Source: Alkalicoccus saliphilus (lineage in GTDB: Bacteria; Bacillota; Bacilli; Bacillales; Salisediminibacteriaceae). From it: a DNA stretch of 64,000 bases. The notes beneath the pieces were generated by a model. That model was given only the letters and a program-made list of their open reading frames with translations. It searched no databases and was not told the origin of the DNA. The stretch lies in assembly GCF_003044065.1 (NCBI RefSeq), contig NZ_PZJJ01000003.1, positions 124,001 to 188,000 of the forward strand. The letters run 5' to 3'. Within the stretch, counting starts at the first letter, position 1, and every line of letters starts with the position of its first letter. The position numbers and the translations under genes were made by a program. Positions 17,126 to 25,209 of the stretch are shown one piece after another.

Positions 17126-17652
17126 TGATTACGTTTATTTCAGGCGGGGCACGTTCCGGTAAAAGCAGTATTGCTGAGGCGGATGTTCTTTCCCGGACAT
17201 CCAATGCGGTCTACATAGCGTCCAGCCGGTATACGGATGAAGAAATGTCCGAAAGAATCCGGCATCACAGACGGACCCGTTCGGACTGTTTTACGACTGT
17301 GGAAGCCGGTTTCCGTGTAAAGGAAGCTTTAGCTGGTATGGAAGAAGAAGCAGCCGGTGTTCTGGACTGCCTGACTGTCTGGCTGAGCGAGGCTCTTTTT
17401 ACGGAAAAACTCGACGAACAAAAAATCATGAAGGAAGCGACAGCGTGGGTTGATATTATTGAAAAACGCAGGCTTTACGTGACGATCGTATCCAATGACG
17501 TGAACGAAGCCGGTCTTCCTTCGAATGATAGCGTCTATTTTTACGTGCATATTCTCGAAAAGCTTCACCGATTTTTTATTCAGCACGCAGAAAACGTTAT
17601 CCAGGTGCGTGCCGGCTTTCCGAAAGTATGGAAAGGGGGCATCGGACAATGA
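17125..17652 (+). CDS. cobU: Adenosylcobinamide kinase/guanylyltransferase CobU, with altered C-terminal part
   Basis: A 175-residue CobU-family protein. The N-terminal half is canonical: P-loop 'ISGGARSGKSSIAE', 'VYIASSRYTDEEM', 'RIRHHRRTRSDCFTTVEA' with the His expected to carry GMP, and 'VLDCLTVWLSEALF'. The C-terminal half is not: after 'VTIVSNDVNEAGLP' the usual G-x-VP...R-FRD...NQ motif is replaced by unrelated sequence, and only the end 'NVIQVRAGFPKVWKG' is typical. A second small CobU-like gene at 18934 carries exactly the missing motif. The start GTG at 17125 follows GGGAGGG and overlaps the cobD stop. Confidence 0.85.
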   Translation: MITFISGGARSGKSSIAEADVLSRTSNAVYIASSRYTDEEMSERIRHHRRTRSDCFTTVEAGFRVKEALAGMEEEAAGVLDCLTVWLSEALFTEKLDEQKIMKEATAWVDIIEKRRLYVTIVSNDVNEAGLPSNDSVYFYVHILEKLHRFFIQHAENVIQVRAGFPKVWKGGIGQ

Positions 17653-18410
17653 AAAATGCCTTCCATGGATTTATACTAGCCGTACAGTTTTTAACACGGC
17701 TTCCGGTTCCGATTGAGGCCCCCTGGAACGCAGTTTCGAGCCGCTGGGCTGTTCGGATGTATCCTCTGACAGGAATACTTATCGGAGTGCTGCCCGCATT
17801 ATTCGTATGGCTCCAGCTTCCGGTATCCCTCTTCATGCAGTCGGTCATTATAGTGACTTTTTTCGTATGGATGAGCGGAGGGCTTCATCTTGACGGGTGG
17901 ATGGATACGTTTGATGCGGTCGGTGCGAATGTTTCTTTAGAAAAGAAATGGGCAATCATGAAAGATCCTCACGTAGGCTCCTTCGGCATTCTCGCACTCG
18001 TGTTTCTGCTCGGATGGAAAACGCTTCTTATTTATGAACTGCTCAGCTCAGGCGTTTCTCCGTGGTTTTTCCTTCTTATCCCTGCCGCGGCAAGATGGAC
18101 GGCCGTATATCTTCTGACAGAAGTTCCTGCGGCGAAGCCTCAAGGACTGGCCTGGAGCTGGCAGCAGCATGTAACGAAAAAAGATCTGGGACTGTCTTTA
18201 CTTCCGGTTCTTCTGCTTCTGCCGGCTGCCGGAACCGCCCTTTTCCTATGGACAGCTGTATTTACGGGGATGTTTGTGATCTTTTACCGCTCGTGGATTC
18301 TCAGGCATTTCCATGGCGTCAGCGGCGATCTCGCCGGAGCTTCCATCGAAGGAGGGGAATTATGGGCACTTACCGCTGTCTGGATCTTTATCTCGTTCGT
18401 CACGGTATAA
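17649..18410 (+). CDS. cobS: Adenosylcobinamide-GDP ribazoletransferase (cobalamin synthase)
   Basis: A 253-residue membrane enzyme joining adenosylcobinamide-GDP with alpha-ribazole (phosphate). Family signatures: 'GFILAVQFLTRLPVP' near the N-terminus, 'MSGGLHLDGWMDTFDAVGAN' (conserved Asp-rich loop), 'MKDPHVGSFGILALV', 'AARWTAVYLLTEVP', and a C-terminal 'HFHGVSGDLAGASIE' loop. Several hydrophobic helices are evident. The ATG overlaps the cobU stop by 4 nt and has AAGGGGG upstream. It is the last membrane step before CobC. Confidence 0.94.
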   Translation: MKNAFHGFILAVQFLTRLPVPIEAPWNAVSSRWAVRMYPLTGILIGVLPALFVWLQLPVSLFMQSVIIVTFFVWMSGGLHLDGWMDTFDAVGANVSLEKKWAIMKDPHVGSFGILALVFLLGWKTLLIYELLSSGVSPWFFLLIPAAARWTAVYLLTEVPAAKPQGLAWSWQQHVTKKDLGLSLLPVLLLLPAAGTALFLWTAVFTGMFVIFYRSWILRHFHGVSGDLAGASIEGGELWALTAVWIFISFVTV

Positions 18411-19012
18411 CTAAAGCAAATATGGAAAAGCGTTACGTCGGGCAGACCGATGTTTCGCTGGCAGCAGACTCCCGTCCCCAGCTTGAGGAGCTGAAAAATG
18501 CGTTACAGTCCGTTTCCTTTAACCGTGTTATCAGCAGTGATCTCAGACGCTGCACGGAAACGCTGCATGTAATATGTCCAGGAACGCAGTACGAGGTGGA
18601 GACGGCGCTCAGGGAAATGCATTTTGGACTGTGGGAAATGAAAACGTATGAAGACCTTAAACATAAACAGCGTTATAGAAAATGGGTAGAAGATCCTGAA
18701 ACCGTATTTCCGGAAGAAGGGGAGAAATATCAGGAATTTTCGAAAAGGGTAGAAGCCTGGCTTCGTGAGTTTCTCAGAAATTCTTCCAGTGGGAATTATC
18801 TTATCGTTACGCATGGCGGAGTCATCAGGCAGCTTTTAATGCACGTGCAGGCAGTGGCCTGTTTTTGGGAAGCGCCGGCCCCGCACGGTAAAGCAGTCGC
18901 AGTAAGACTGGAATACAGAGAGGAGTGCTGGTCATGCACGTCGTTATCGGTGGTGCCTTTGCCGGAAAGTCAGCCTACGTTCAACAAGCGTACCCAAAAG
19001 CACAATGGGTGA
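18362..19012 (+). CDS. cobC: Histidine-phosphatase-family alpha-ribazole phosphatase (CobC-like)
   Basis: A 216-residue phosphoglycerate-mutase-like phosphatase. The phosphorylated His is in 'LYLVRHGITKAN' (residues 10-21), and 'RVISSDLRRCTET', 'EMHFGLWEMKTYEDL' and 'YLIVTHGGVIRQLL' are family motifs. In this context it should remove phosphate from alpha-ribazole-5'-phosphate or adenosylcobalamin-5'-phosphate. It starts inside the end of cobS (49-nt overlap) with GGAGGGGA before the ATG. Its last 30 or so residues overlap the next CDS by 79 nt and look unlike the family, so the tail is probably an unstructured extension. Confidence 0.87.
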   Translation: MGTYRCLDLYLVRHGITKANMEKRYVGQTDVSLAADSRPQLEELKNALQSVSFNRVISSDLRRCTETLHVICPGTQYEVETALREMHFGLWEMKTYEDLKHKQRYRKWVEDPETVFPEEGEKYQEFSKRVEAWLREFLRNSSSGNYLIVTHGGVIRQLLMHVQAVACFWEAPAPHGKAVAVRLEYREECWSCTSLSVVPLPESQPTFNKRTQKHNG

Positions 19013-19329
19013 CCCCGGAAGAGTATCCTGATCAAGTAAAAGAAAAAACTATCATTGTTTCCGGCATTTCTTCCTGGCTGCAGGCGGGAGGAACCGAAGA
19101 GAAATTCTGGAACTGGTTCAGCCTCATCCGGAAAGATTTGTATCCGGTACTCATTCTTCAGGAGATGGGGCAGGGACTCGTGCCAATGGATGCGGAAGAC
19201 CGTCGTGTCCGGGATGAAAACGGAAGAATAGCGCAAAGAGCTGTGAAGGAAGCTGTAAAAGCAGAATATGTGTGGCACGGGCTGATAGAATGCTGGAAAA
19301 ATATTTCGGAAGAAAACACGTATTCATAA
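18934..19329 (+). CDS. Short CobU-like P-loop protein, complementary to the altered CobU
   Basis: A 131-residue protein starting with a P-loop 'VVIGGAFAGKSAYVQ' and containing 'VLILQEMGQGLVPMDAEDRR' followed by 'VRDENGRIAQRAVKEA', which matches the G-x-G-x-VP...R-FRD-x-x-G-x-x-NQ motif of CobU. It lacks the middle region with the guanylated His and the 'CLTVWL' strand. The upstream full-length CobU has those but lacks this motif. The two may form a split or heteromeric enzyme, or this one may be a specialised kinase. The ATG at 18934 is supported by GAGAGGAG 8 nt upstream; it overlaps cobC. It is the last gene of the cobalamin operon, since a new ribosome binding site and luxS follow after 81 nt. 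Confidence 0.75.
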   Translation: MHVVIGGAFAGKSAYVQQAYPKAQWVTPEEYPDQVKEKTIIVSGISSWLQAGGTEEKFWNWFSLIRKDLYPVLILQEMGQGLVPMDAEDRRVRDENGRIAQRAVKEAVKAEYVWHGLIECWKNISEENTYS

Positions 19330-19410
19330 GCAGAAGTTCTTTGCGCTTCATGCAGCAGGGATTTCCATGTTAGGATAGTAACTAATGAATCCCTTGAAGG
19401 AGGAATAACT

Positions 19411-19878
19411 ATGGCTCAGAAAATGAATGTGGAAAGCTTTAACCTGGATCATACGAAAGTTGACGCTCCCTACATCCGGCTTGCCGGGAAAGTGGAAGGA
19501 ACAAAAGATACGATTTATAAGTACGATATCCGGATCTGTCAGCCGAATGAGGAGCATATGGACATGCCAGGCCTCCATTCCCTGGAGCATATGATGGCGG
19601 AATTCAGCCGAAACCATCATGAACGCGTCGTGGATATCTCCCCGATGGGGTGCCAGACAGGCTTTTATTTAAGCCTGATCAACGATGACGATTATGAAGG
19701 TGTCCTTGACCTGGTGGAAAAAACACTCCGTGACGTTCTTGATGCCACGGAAGTTCCAGCCTGCAACGTGGTGCAGTGCGGATGGGCTGCCTCCCATTCA
19801 CTCGCAGGAGCGAAGGAAATTGCCGCAGCGATGCTCGAAAACCGGTCGGAATGGGAAAAGATTTTTAAAGAAGAATAA
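19411..19878 (+). CDS. luxS: S-ribosylhomocysteine lyase
   Basis: A 155-residue LuxS that splits S-ribosylhomocysteine into homocysteine and DPD, the precursor of AI-2. The metal site is visible as HSLEH (His, His with Glu) near residue 53-57 and Cys in '[15 protein letters not shown]' near residue 125, with the catalytic Cys in '[10 protein letters not shown]' (about 83). Length is standard. The ATG at 19411 has AAGGAGGAATA upstream. It recycles homocysteine for the methionine cycle served by MetH and YitJ 27 kb away. Confidence 0.97.
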   Translation: MAQKMNVESFNLDHTKVDAPYIRLAGKVEGTKDTIYKYDIRICQPNEEHMDMPGLHSLEHMMAEFSRNHHERVVDISPMGCQTGFYLSLINDDDYEGVLDLVEKTLRDVLDATEVPACNVVQCGWAASHSLAGAKEIAAAMLENRSEWEKIFKEE

Positions 19879-19919
19879 ATACTTGAGCTTTTTCTGTAGT
19901 GACTATCAAAATAATTTTG

Positions 19920-19952
19920 GAAAGCCGCCCTCTTTTAAAAGGGCGGTTTTTC
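19920..19952 (+). terminator. Rho-independent terminator of luxS
   Basis: AAAGCCGCCCT pairs with AGGGCGGTTTT, followed by T residues. Confidence 0.9.
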
Positions 19953-20161
19953 AGATTATTGAAAAGTGATCTTTATGTATAAATAGTCGGTTCTCTGCTT
20001 TCGCAACCGTAGAGGTGTCTGGGGATGGAACCTGCGGCTTTTTTTCTTTAGGTGATGCGGAATAGATTTTCGGTATCCCACAGAGCTTTTCTCCTGTGTC
20101 CATTGGAAAAAAGACATATGATATACTTGAAAAAATGTGATGCTTTTGGAGGAGTTTTTGT

Positions 20162-20872
20162 ATGTTGAAAAAAGATTCGCCGATTCCAATATATTATCAA
20201 TTGGAACAAATAATAAGAGAAAACATCGATTCCGGAAAGTGGGAGGAAGGGGACGTTATCCCTTCTGAACGGCTTCTCGCAGAAGAGTACGAGGTGAGCC
20301 GGATGACGATCCGTCAGGCAGTGACGAACCTTGTGCAGGACGGCCTGCTTGAACGGCAGAAAGGAAGGGGAACATTTGTCAGACGCAAAAAACTGGAAAT
20401 GCCGCTGATGCAGATGACGAGCTTTTCGGAGGAAATGTATCAAAGAGGCATGAGACCTGGAGCGGAAGTCGTTTCCTTTGAAGAAATAGAAATGAATGAA
20501 CAGGAACAGGAAATTTTTAATGATCGAAGAGGGCGGCGTCTCTGCCGAATACGTCTTGCTGATAATCAGCCTATGGCCTACGAAGTTATGACTGTGCCAT
20601 CCGGGATGTTTCCCGAGATGCCTGAAGAAGTTCTCAGCAGATCGTTTTACGAGTACGCTGAAAAGGCCGGTATGAAAGTCAGTGGAGCTTCTCAGAGCAT
20701 GGAAGCTGTTATTGCTGACGAAAAACTGGCAGAGCTTCTGAAAGTTAAGACCGGGGACCCGCTGCTTTTGATCAGGCGGAAAAGTCTGCTCGAAGATGGC
20801 CGGTGCTTTGAGATAACGAGCTCTTATTTCCGCGGGGACCGCTATATTTTTATGACTCATCTGAGCCGGTAG
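20162..20872 (+). CDS. GntR/HutC-family transcriptional regulator with UTRA domain
   Basis: A 236-residue regulator. The N-terminal winged helix (about 1-75) has 'PIYYQLEQIIRENIDSGKW', 'LPSERLLAEEYEVSRMTIRQAV'-type recognition helix (here with IPSERL) and wing 'LLERQKGRGTFV'. The C-terminal UTRA effector domain (about 95-235) resembles YvoA/NagR, which binds amino-sugar phosphates. No sugar-catabolic genes are adjacent, so the target is not evident. GGAGGAG lies upstream of the ATG. Monocistronic. Confidence 0.9.
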   Translation: MLKKDSPIPIYYQLEQIIRENIDSGKWEEGDVIPSERLLAEEYEVSRMTIRQAVTNLVQDGLLERQKGRGTFVRRKKLEMPLMQMTSFSEEMYQRGMRPGAEVVSFEEIEMNEQEQEIFNDRRGRRLCRIRLADNQPMAYEVMTVPSGMFPEMPEEVLSRSFYEYAEKAGMKVSGASQSMEAVIADEKLAELLKVKTGDPLLLIRRKSLLEDGRCFEITSSYFRGDRYIFMTHLSR

Positions 20873-21034
20873 CTCAAGCTGATTTTCAAAGAATAACTCC
20901 GCAGACCTTGAAAACTCTTTGAAAGATCGTCTGCCGTGTATGAACACTGAAACAAAGCAGGAGAAAAACTGCTTAGAGCTTTTCAAAAGCGGGAAAGGGT
21001 AAGAGCAAAGCAAGTTAGCAGAGGAGGCGCCGGG

Positions 21035-22027
21035 ATGACACCAGAGAAAAATACAGCAGCAGGAACTATTATTTACGTTGTTTGGCTCTACGTTACCGGC
21101 GGAAGTATTGTAGAGATGGCACTTGGACTTTCTTTTATGGTGCTTTTTCCCATGCTTCTGTACATAGCCGTTCCAAAAAATCCCGATCTTCTTTCTGAAA
21201 AATGGCTCGGCCAACTGTCCCGATTCTCTGTTTTTCCCGGAGTTTTCGGTCTGGCAGCTGTTACCGTGGACAGCGTTCTTTTATCTGTGGCCGCAGCCTT
21301 CGTGTGGTTTATTTTCACCATGCTGCTCGCGTTCTGTGGTGTATTTCGTACATATAAGCGTGGGCTATATCCAGCAGAAGAAACAATTATTGATACGGGT
21401 CTTGTTTTTACAGCCGCCGGAGGTTTCTGGCTTGTTCTTTCGGAAGCAGGCATCCACCGCCTGCTTCCTTATTCTGAACTGACAATAGCACTGACAGCTG
21501 TTCATTATCACTACTCTGCTGTGGTAGTTCCTGTACTGACGGGAGCTTTTGGGCGGATGACAGCAGGGTTTGGCAGGGCAGGAGGGATTCCTTTTAGAGT
21601 TCTTGCAATTGGAACAGCCGCCGGATCACCGCTGATCGCTCTCGGAGTTATTCAAGGGCCTCCCATGAATATTTTTTATACGCTCACGTATGCAATTTTA
21701 CTTTCCTGGCTTGGTGTATGGTGGCTGAAACATCTTTCAGTCATGCCGGTTCGTGCCGGTTTTTTTATTGTTATTTCTGCCGGATCCCTTTTTGTGTCGA
21801 TGGGGGCTACCACGCTTTACGTCATGGGAAGAGTAACGGGAAGCGAAATTGTTACTCCGGAGATGATGTTCAGCTGGCACGGGGGAATTAATGCTCTCGG
21901 TTTTTCTTTATTTGGGGTTCTCGGATGGTACCTGCTCAGCCCTCTGCCGAAAAGACAGCGGATAGGGGCAGATACTGTTCCCCCACCGGAAGAATCAATA
22001 AATGAGGAGAAAGGAAGATCTTTATGA
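21035..22027 (+). CDS. YndJ-like multi-pass membrane protein
   Basis: A 330-residue protein with about nine or ten hydrophobic segments from residue 8 to 310, and a charged C-terminus. 'YSELTIALTAVHYHYSAVVVP' and 'SWHGGINALGFSLFG' carry the conserved His residues typical of the uncharacterised YndJ family (the B. subtilis protein is longer, with an extra C-terminal domain). GAGGAGGCG precedes the ATG. The stop overlaps the ubiX start by 4 nt, implying cotranscription, which is an unusual partner for ubiX. Function unknown. Confidence 0.75.
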   Translation: MTPEKNTAAGTIIYVVWLYVTGGSIVEMALGLSFMVLFPMLLYIAVPKNPDLLSEKWLGQLSRFSVFPGVFGLAAVTVDSVLLSVAAAFVWFIFTMLLAFCGVFRTYKRGLYPAEETIIDTGLVFTAAGGFWLVLSEAGIHRLLPYSELTIALTAVHYHYSAVVVPVLTGAFGRMTAGFGRAGGIPFRVLAIGTAAGSPLIALGVIQGPPMNIFYTLTYAILLSWLGVWWLKHLSVMPVRAGFFIVISAGSLFVSMGATTLYVMGRVTGSEIVTPEMMFSWHGGINALGFSLFGVLGWYLLSPLPKRQRIGADTVPPPEESINEEKGRSL

Positions 22028-22584
22028 CGCAGCGGATTATTATAGGTATTTCCGGTGCCACCGGACCAATATACGGAATACGTCTTTTGGAGGCACTTCA
22101 GCATACTCCGGTGGAAACCCACCTGATCGTAAGCGAGTGGGCAGAAAAAACGATTCAAATAGAGACTGATTATAAACCATCAGACGTGAAGAAGCTGGCA
22201 GATTACGTATATCCTTCAGGAAACCAGGCAGCCAGAATTTCCAGCGGTTCTTTTGTAACTGACGCAATGGTTATCGTGCCGTGCAGCATGAAAACACTCA
22301 GCTCGGTGGCCCACGGGTTTGCTGATAACTTAATTGCACGGGCAGCAGATGTTATTTTGAAAGAGCGCAGAAAGCTTCTGCTCATTCCGAGAGAAACTCC
22401 GCTGCACGAAATTCATCTCGAAAATATGCTCCGGCTGTCCCGGATGGGGGTAACAGTTATGCCGCCGATGCCGGCCTTTTATAACAATCCGGAAACGATC
22501 GATGACATGGTAAATCATACAGTTTCCCGTATTCTTGATCAGCTGCATATTGAAAACGACCTGACAAAGCGATGGCTTGAATAA
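22024..22584 (+). CDS. ubiX: Flavin prenyltransferase UbiX
   Basis: A 186-residue UbiX/PAD1-type enzyme that makes prenylated FMN, the cofactor of UbiD-family decarboxylases. N-terminal 'IIIGISGATGPIYGIRLLEAL' is the flavin-binding loop. 'IVPCSMKTLSSVAHGFADNLIARAADV' and 'LLIPRETPLHEIHLENMLRLSRMG' carry the family's conserved Ser, Lys, Arg and Glu residues. No ubiD partner is in the window. With mqnB and mqnD at 39 kb, a role for prenyl-FMN in the futalosine menaquinone pathway (MqnL decarboxylase) is likely but inferred. Confidence 0.93.
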   Translation: MTQRIIIGISGATGPIYGIRLLEALQHTPVETHLIVSEWAEKTIQIETDYKPSDVKKLADYVYPSGNQAARISSGSFVTDAMVIVPCSMKTLSSVAHGFADNLIARAADVILKERRKLLLIPRETPLHEIHLENMLRLSRMGVTVMPPMPAFYNNPETIDDMVNHTVSRILDQLHIENDLTKRWLE

Positions 22585-22734
22585 GGAGAAGCAGGATTAG
22601 TTTTGAATGACATGTGGAATAGGTCAACTATACTATAAAGTTGTTATTGCGAGGAAATAATTCTCCTGGTAAGAATCAGCAGGGGAGAATATAAGCAGAG
22701 AGCATATATGAACATAAGAAAGGATGATGGCGTT

Positions 22735-24138
22735 ATGAGTGTACAGGAAACCCAGGACTTAATAGAGAAAATTATGGAACGGCTGTACGAAGATAAGGAA
22801 TTTATTACAGAAGAGACAGGAGAGGCCCGTAAGCGCTTTTTTCAGTCGGGAACGGAAATATTAACGACAACAGACAAAATCATCAAAAGCTACATTCGGG
22901 TGTCCCGGGATAACAGAGAAATTGAACGAATTCCTGCCTACCGGATCCAGCATAATAATATTGCCGGCTTTTATAAAGGTGGTATCCGGTTCAGTGAAGT
23001 GGTGAATGAAGAAGAAGTAGAAAATCTGGCAATACTCATGACCCTGAAAAATGCACTTCATGAGCTGCCTTACGGTGGAGCCAAGGGTGGAGTTGCGATT
23101 CATCCGAATCATTATTCCAACCGGGAACTGAATCTTATTGCAAAAAAATACGTTCAGCGATTCGCACCGGACATCGGGCCTACTCATGATATTCCCGCAC
23201 CTGATATGGGGACAAACGAACAGATAATGGACTGGATGATCGGAGAATTTAAAACGATCAATCCCGGGGAAAACTATCTGGGAGCCTTTACGGGAAAAAG
23301 TGTCGTAAACGGTGGAGCAAAAGGACGCAGGGAAGCTACCGGCCGTGGAGTATATCAAAGTTATAAATGGCTGCTTCACAACTGGGCAAAAAATACGAGC
23401 AAAGATGCGGTGGCTGAAGGACTTCACCGGAAACAGTGGGAAACGCTCCGCAGCCTGCTTGCAAAGAACGAGCAGGGTGAAGCGATTGACGTCGCAGTCC
23501 AGGGTTTTGGTAACGTCGGCGGGGTTGCTGCTGAAATGGCCTACAAGAGTACAGATTTGAAACACCGTATTACGGCAGTAAGTGATCATCAGGTAACTCT
23601 CCGCGGTAAGGAAGGACTGGACATTGAAGCGCTTCTCCATTATCAGGAAAAACATGGGGAACTGCCGTCTACAGAACAAAAGCTGGAGAATGCCGGTGTG
23701 AAGGCAGAGCTGCTCGACCGGGATGCTATCATAACAGAAGAAGTGGACGTCCTTATTTTAGTGGCTGTCGAAGATCAGATTGTGGACGAAAACAAAGAAA
23801 AAGTGTCCGCGAAAGTGTTTGTGGAAGGAGCAAATGCCCCTATATCCACGAAAGCAGACCGTTATCTTCATGACCAGGGCAGAGTGGTAATCCCAGACGT
23901 TCTGGCCAACGCAGGCGGTGTTATGGTTTCCTACATCGAGTGGAAACAGGATCGTGTGACCTATTTATACACAGAAGACGAAGTACTTGAAGATATGCTG
24001 AATCATATGAGCCGCAGCTGCGAGAAGGTTTTTGATTCCTACTTTAAAGAAGGTCTCTCAGGTATTAGAAACACATGCTACGTGCATGCATTGAAAAAGC
24101 TTTTCACGCTTCTGTACCGCCACGGAAAACTATTTTAA
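22735..24138 (+). CDS. NAD(P)-dependent glutamate dehydrogenase family protein
   Basis: A Glu/Leu/Phe/Val dehydrogenase of about 467 residues, interconverting glutamate and 2-oxoglutarate plus ammonium. 'IPAYRIQHNNIAGFYKGGIRF' and the catalytic Lys in 'LPYGGAKGGVAIHP' mark the substrate domain; 'DIPAPDMGTNEQIMDWM' is the second signature; the Rossmann dinucleotide site is 'VAVQGFGNVGGVAAEM'. It is longer than RocG/GudB (about 424) because of extra sequence around 'HNWAKNTSKDAVAEG', between the two domains. The ATG at 22735 has AAAGGAT 9 nt upstream; an ATG at 22708 is the alternative. It could also act on leucine or valine, but the motifs favour glutamate. Confidence 0.85.
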   Translation: MSVQETQDLIEKIMERLYEDKEFITEETGEARKRFFQSGTEILTTTDKIIKSYIRVSRDNREIERIPAYRIQHNNIAGFYKGGIRFSEVVNEEEVENLAILMTLKNALHELPYGGAKGGVAIHPNHYSNRELNLIAKKYVQRFAPDIGPTHDIPAPDMGTNEQIMDWMIGEFKTINPGENYLGAFTGKSVVNGGAKGRREATGRGVYQSYKWLLHNWAKNTSKDAVAEGLHRKQWETLRSLLAKNEQGEAIDVAVQGFGNVGGVAAEMAYKSTDLKHRITAVSDHQVTLRGKEGLDIEALLHYQEKHGELPSTEQKLENAGVKAELLDRDAIITEEVDVLILVAVEDQIVDENKEKVSAKVFVEGANAPISTKADRYLHDQGRVVIPDVLANAGGVMVSYIEWKQDRVTYLYTEDEVLEDMLNHMSRSCEKVFDSYFKEGLSGIRNTCYVHALKKLFTLLYRHGKLF

Positions 24139-24189
24139 AGTACGTTCTTCAGGGCATTTAAGCGGTATAAGAAGCGTCTCCTCCGGCTG

Positions 24190-24547
24190 TTGATAAAGTA
24201 TATTTCCATGTATAGATAGACACTGCCCTGCTTTCGCCTTTCGGGACGCTTTCCGGGCGGGCCGGGCTCAGCTAATTCCTTCCATCCATAGGTTGGAAGG
24301 AATGGATCTTCGCCTCGTCCTTGATCGCCCAGGAGTCGTCCCTGCGGCTGTTGCAGGGAAATCAAAAAAGGTTTCTGCTATGAAAAATATCTCTTTTAAA
24401 GCCATTTTCTTCGATAAAGGGATGGTTTTCCCTCCGAAACGGCGGAGGCACAGCGCAGTCAGACCACGGCACAGGCTAAACAGCTGAAGACCAGCCACAT
24501 GGCAGGTAAGAGAAGGAGCTTATGCAACGATTGGAATAACTATTCTG
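24190..24547. repeat. Dispersed intergenic element, copy A
   Basis: This stretch is clearly homologous to 62319-62616 in the same orientation. Shared blocks include TGATAAAGTAT, GATAGAC-CTGCCCTGCTTTCG, CCTGCGGCTG-TGCAGGGAAATCAAAAAA, AGCGCAGTCAGA and TAAGAGAAGGAGCTTAT. Copy A has an extra 80 or so bases (about 24240-24320) containing CGGGACGCTTTCCGGGCGGG and the palindrome ATTCCTTCCATCC-ATAG-GTTGGAAGGAAT, which resembles short intergenic repeats seen in many Bacillus genomes. No open frame is shared by the two copies. The rest of the 509-bp gap (24139-24647) holds only the gloA-side terminator. Confidence 0.75.
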
Positions 24548-24566
24548 CACTGACAATTTAATCAAC

Positions 24567-24614
24567 AAAAAGAAGCGACTCCTCCAGCTTTTCCGGAGGA
24601 GTCGCTTCTTTTTT
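24567..24614. terminator. Strong terminator downstream of the glyoxalase gene
   Basis: A perfect 15-bp stem, AGAAGCGACTCCTCC (24571-24585) with its complement at 24595-24609, is flanked by A and T runs. It can serve the minus-strand glyoxalase gene and plus-strand transcripts. Confidence 0.9.
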
Positions 24615-24647
24615 CTGCTGTATTTCCGTACAGATATTAAAATACAT

Positions 24648-25052
24648 TTACTGATTATGAGGGGAGGCGGGGTCCGGGGCAAGGAGTTCAATCTTGTTTC
24701 CGTCAGGATCGCGGAGCCAGCACTGAGTGTTTTTACCAATTCCTCTTTTAGGCTCTGTGTCTAGATCAACTCCTCTTGATTTCAGCTGTTCCGCTGTTTT
24801 TTCCACATCATCAACAAGCAGACAGAGGTGGTGGGGACCGGCCTCATCCGGACTGCGGCCGGAAGACGGCGTCCCACCGTGGAACAGTTCAATGTACTGA
24901 CGGGGGGCGGCTTTAACGTATTCGATCCACGGTTCTCCATTGTCTTTCTGCACATTAAAAGCGTGTTCCAGTCCGAGTACGTTACAGTAAAAATGCAGGG
25001 AGGCTTCCATATCTTCAACTATAAAAGCTGTATGGGCAATTCCTTTGATCAT
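24648..25052 (-). CDS. VOC-family glyoxalase / lactoylglutathione-lyase-like protein
   Basis: A 134-residue vicinal-oxygen-chelate protein with the paired beta-alpha-beta-beta-beta modules. Metal-ligand positions are visible: His in 'IAHTAFIVEDME' (first module), Glu in 'QYIELFHGG', His in 'GPHHLCLLVDDV' (second module) and Glu in 'DPDGNKIELLAP'. This set of four (H, E, H, E) is that of metal-dependent glyoxalase I-like enzymes, but substrate specificity in Bacillus members is often unproven. AAGGAGGAA precedes the ATG. Single gene. Confidence 0.88.
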   Translation of the reverse strand: MIKGIAHTAFIVEDMEASLHFYCNVLGLEHAFNVQKDNGEPWIEYVKAAPRQYIELFHGGTPSSGRSPDEAGPHHLCLLVDDVEKTAEQLKSRGVDLDTEPKRGIGKNTQCWLRDPDGNKIELLAPDPASPHNQ

Positions 25053-25143
25053 TTTTATTCCTCCTTCATTTATTCATGATGATAATTATACGTTTTCCGG
25101 AACGGTGCTTCAAATACCTCCGGCGAAGAATTATCCCGGGATG

Positions 25144-25169
25144 GTTTTTAAACTTTTCTATCCGGGTAA
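25144..25169 (+). promoter_or_regulatory. Candidate SigB promoter upstream of the PfpI-family gene
   Basis: GTTTTT (25144-25149) and GGGTAA (25164-25169) are separated by 14 bp, close to the SigB consensus GTTTAA-N(12-15)-GGGTAT. It precedes a possible small peptide gene and the YfkM-like gene, whose B. subtilis homologue is a SigB-dependent stress protein. Confidence 0.4.
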
Positions 25170-25209
25170 AAGATTAAATGTACAGGAAGTAATAGAGAGG
25201 GTGACTAAA

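Noticed and set aside
20048-21214. A 388-residue minus-strand frame across the GntR gene
   Set aside because: It overlaps two genes antisense and has the composition of a frame shadow (His/Ser/Phe/Cys-rich), with no recognisable domain.
24293-24487. Small frames in element copy A on both strands as transposase remnants
   Set aside because: Neither frame is preserved in the homologous copy at 62.3-62.6 kb, and no transposase motif is seen.
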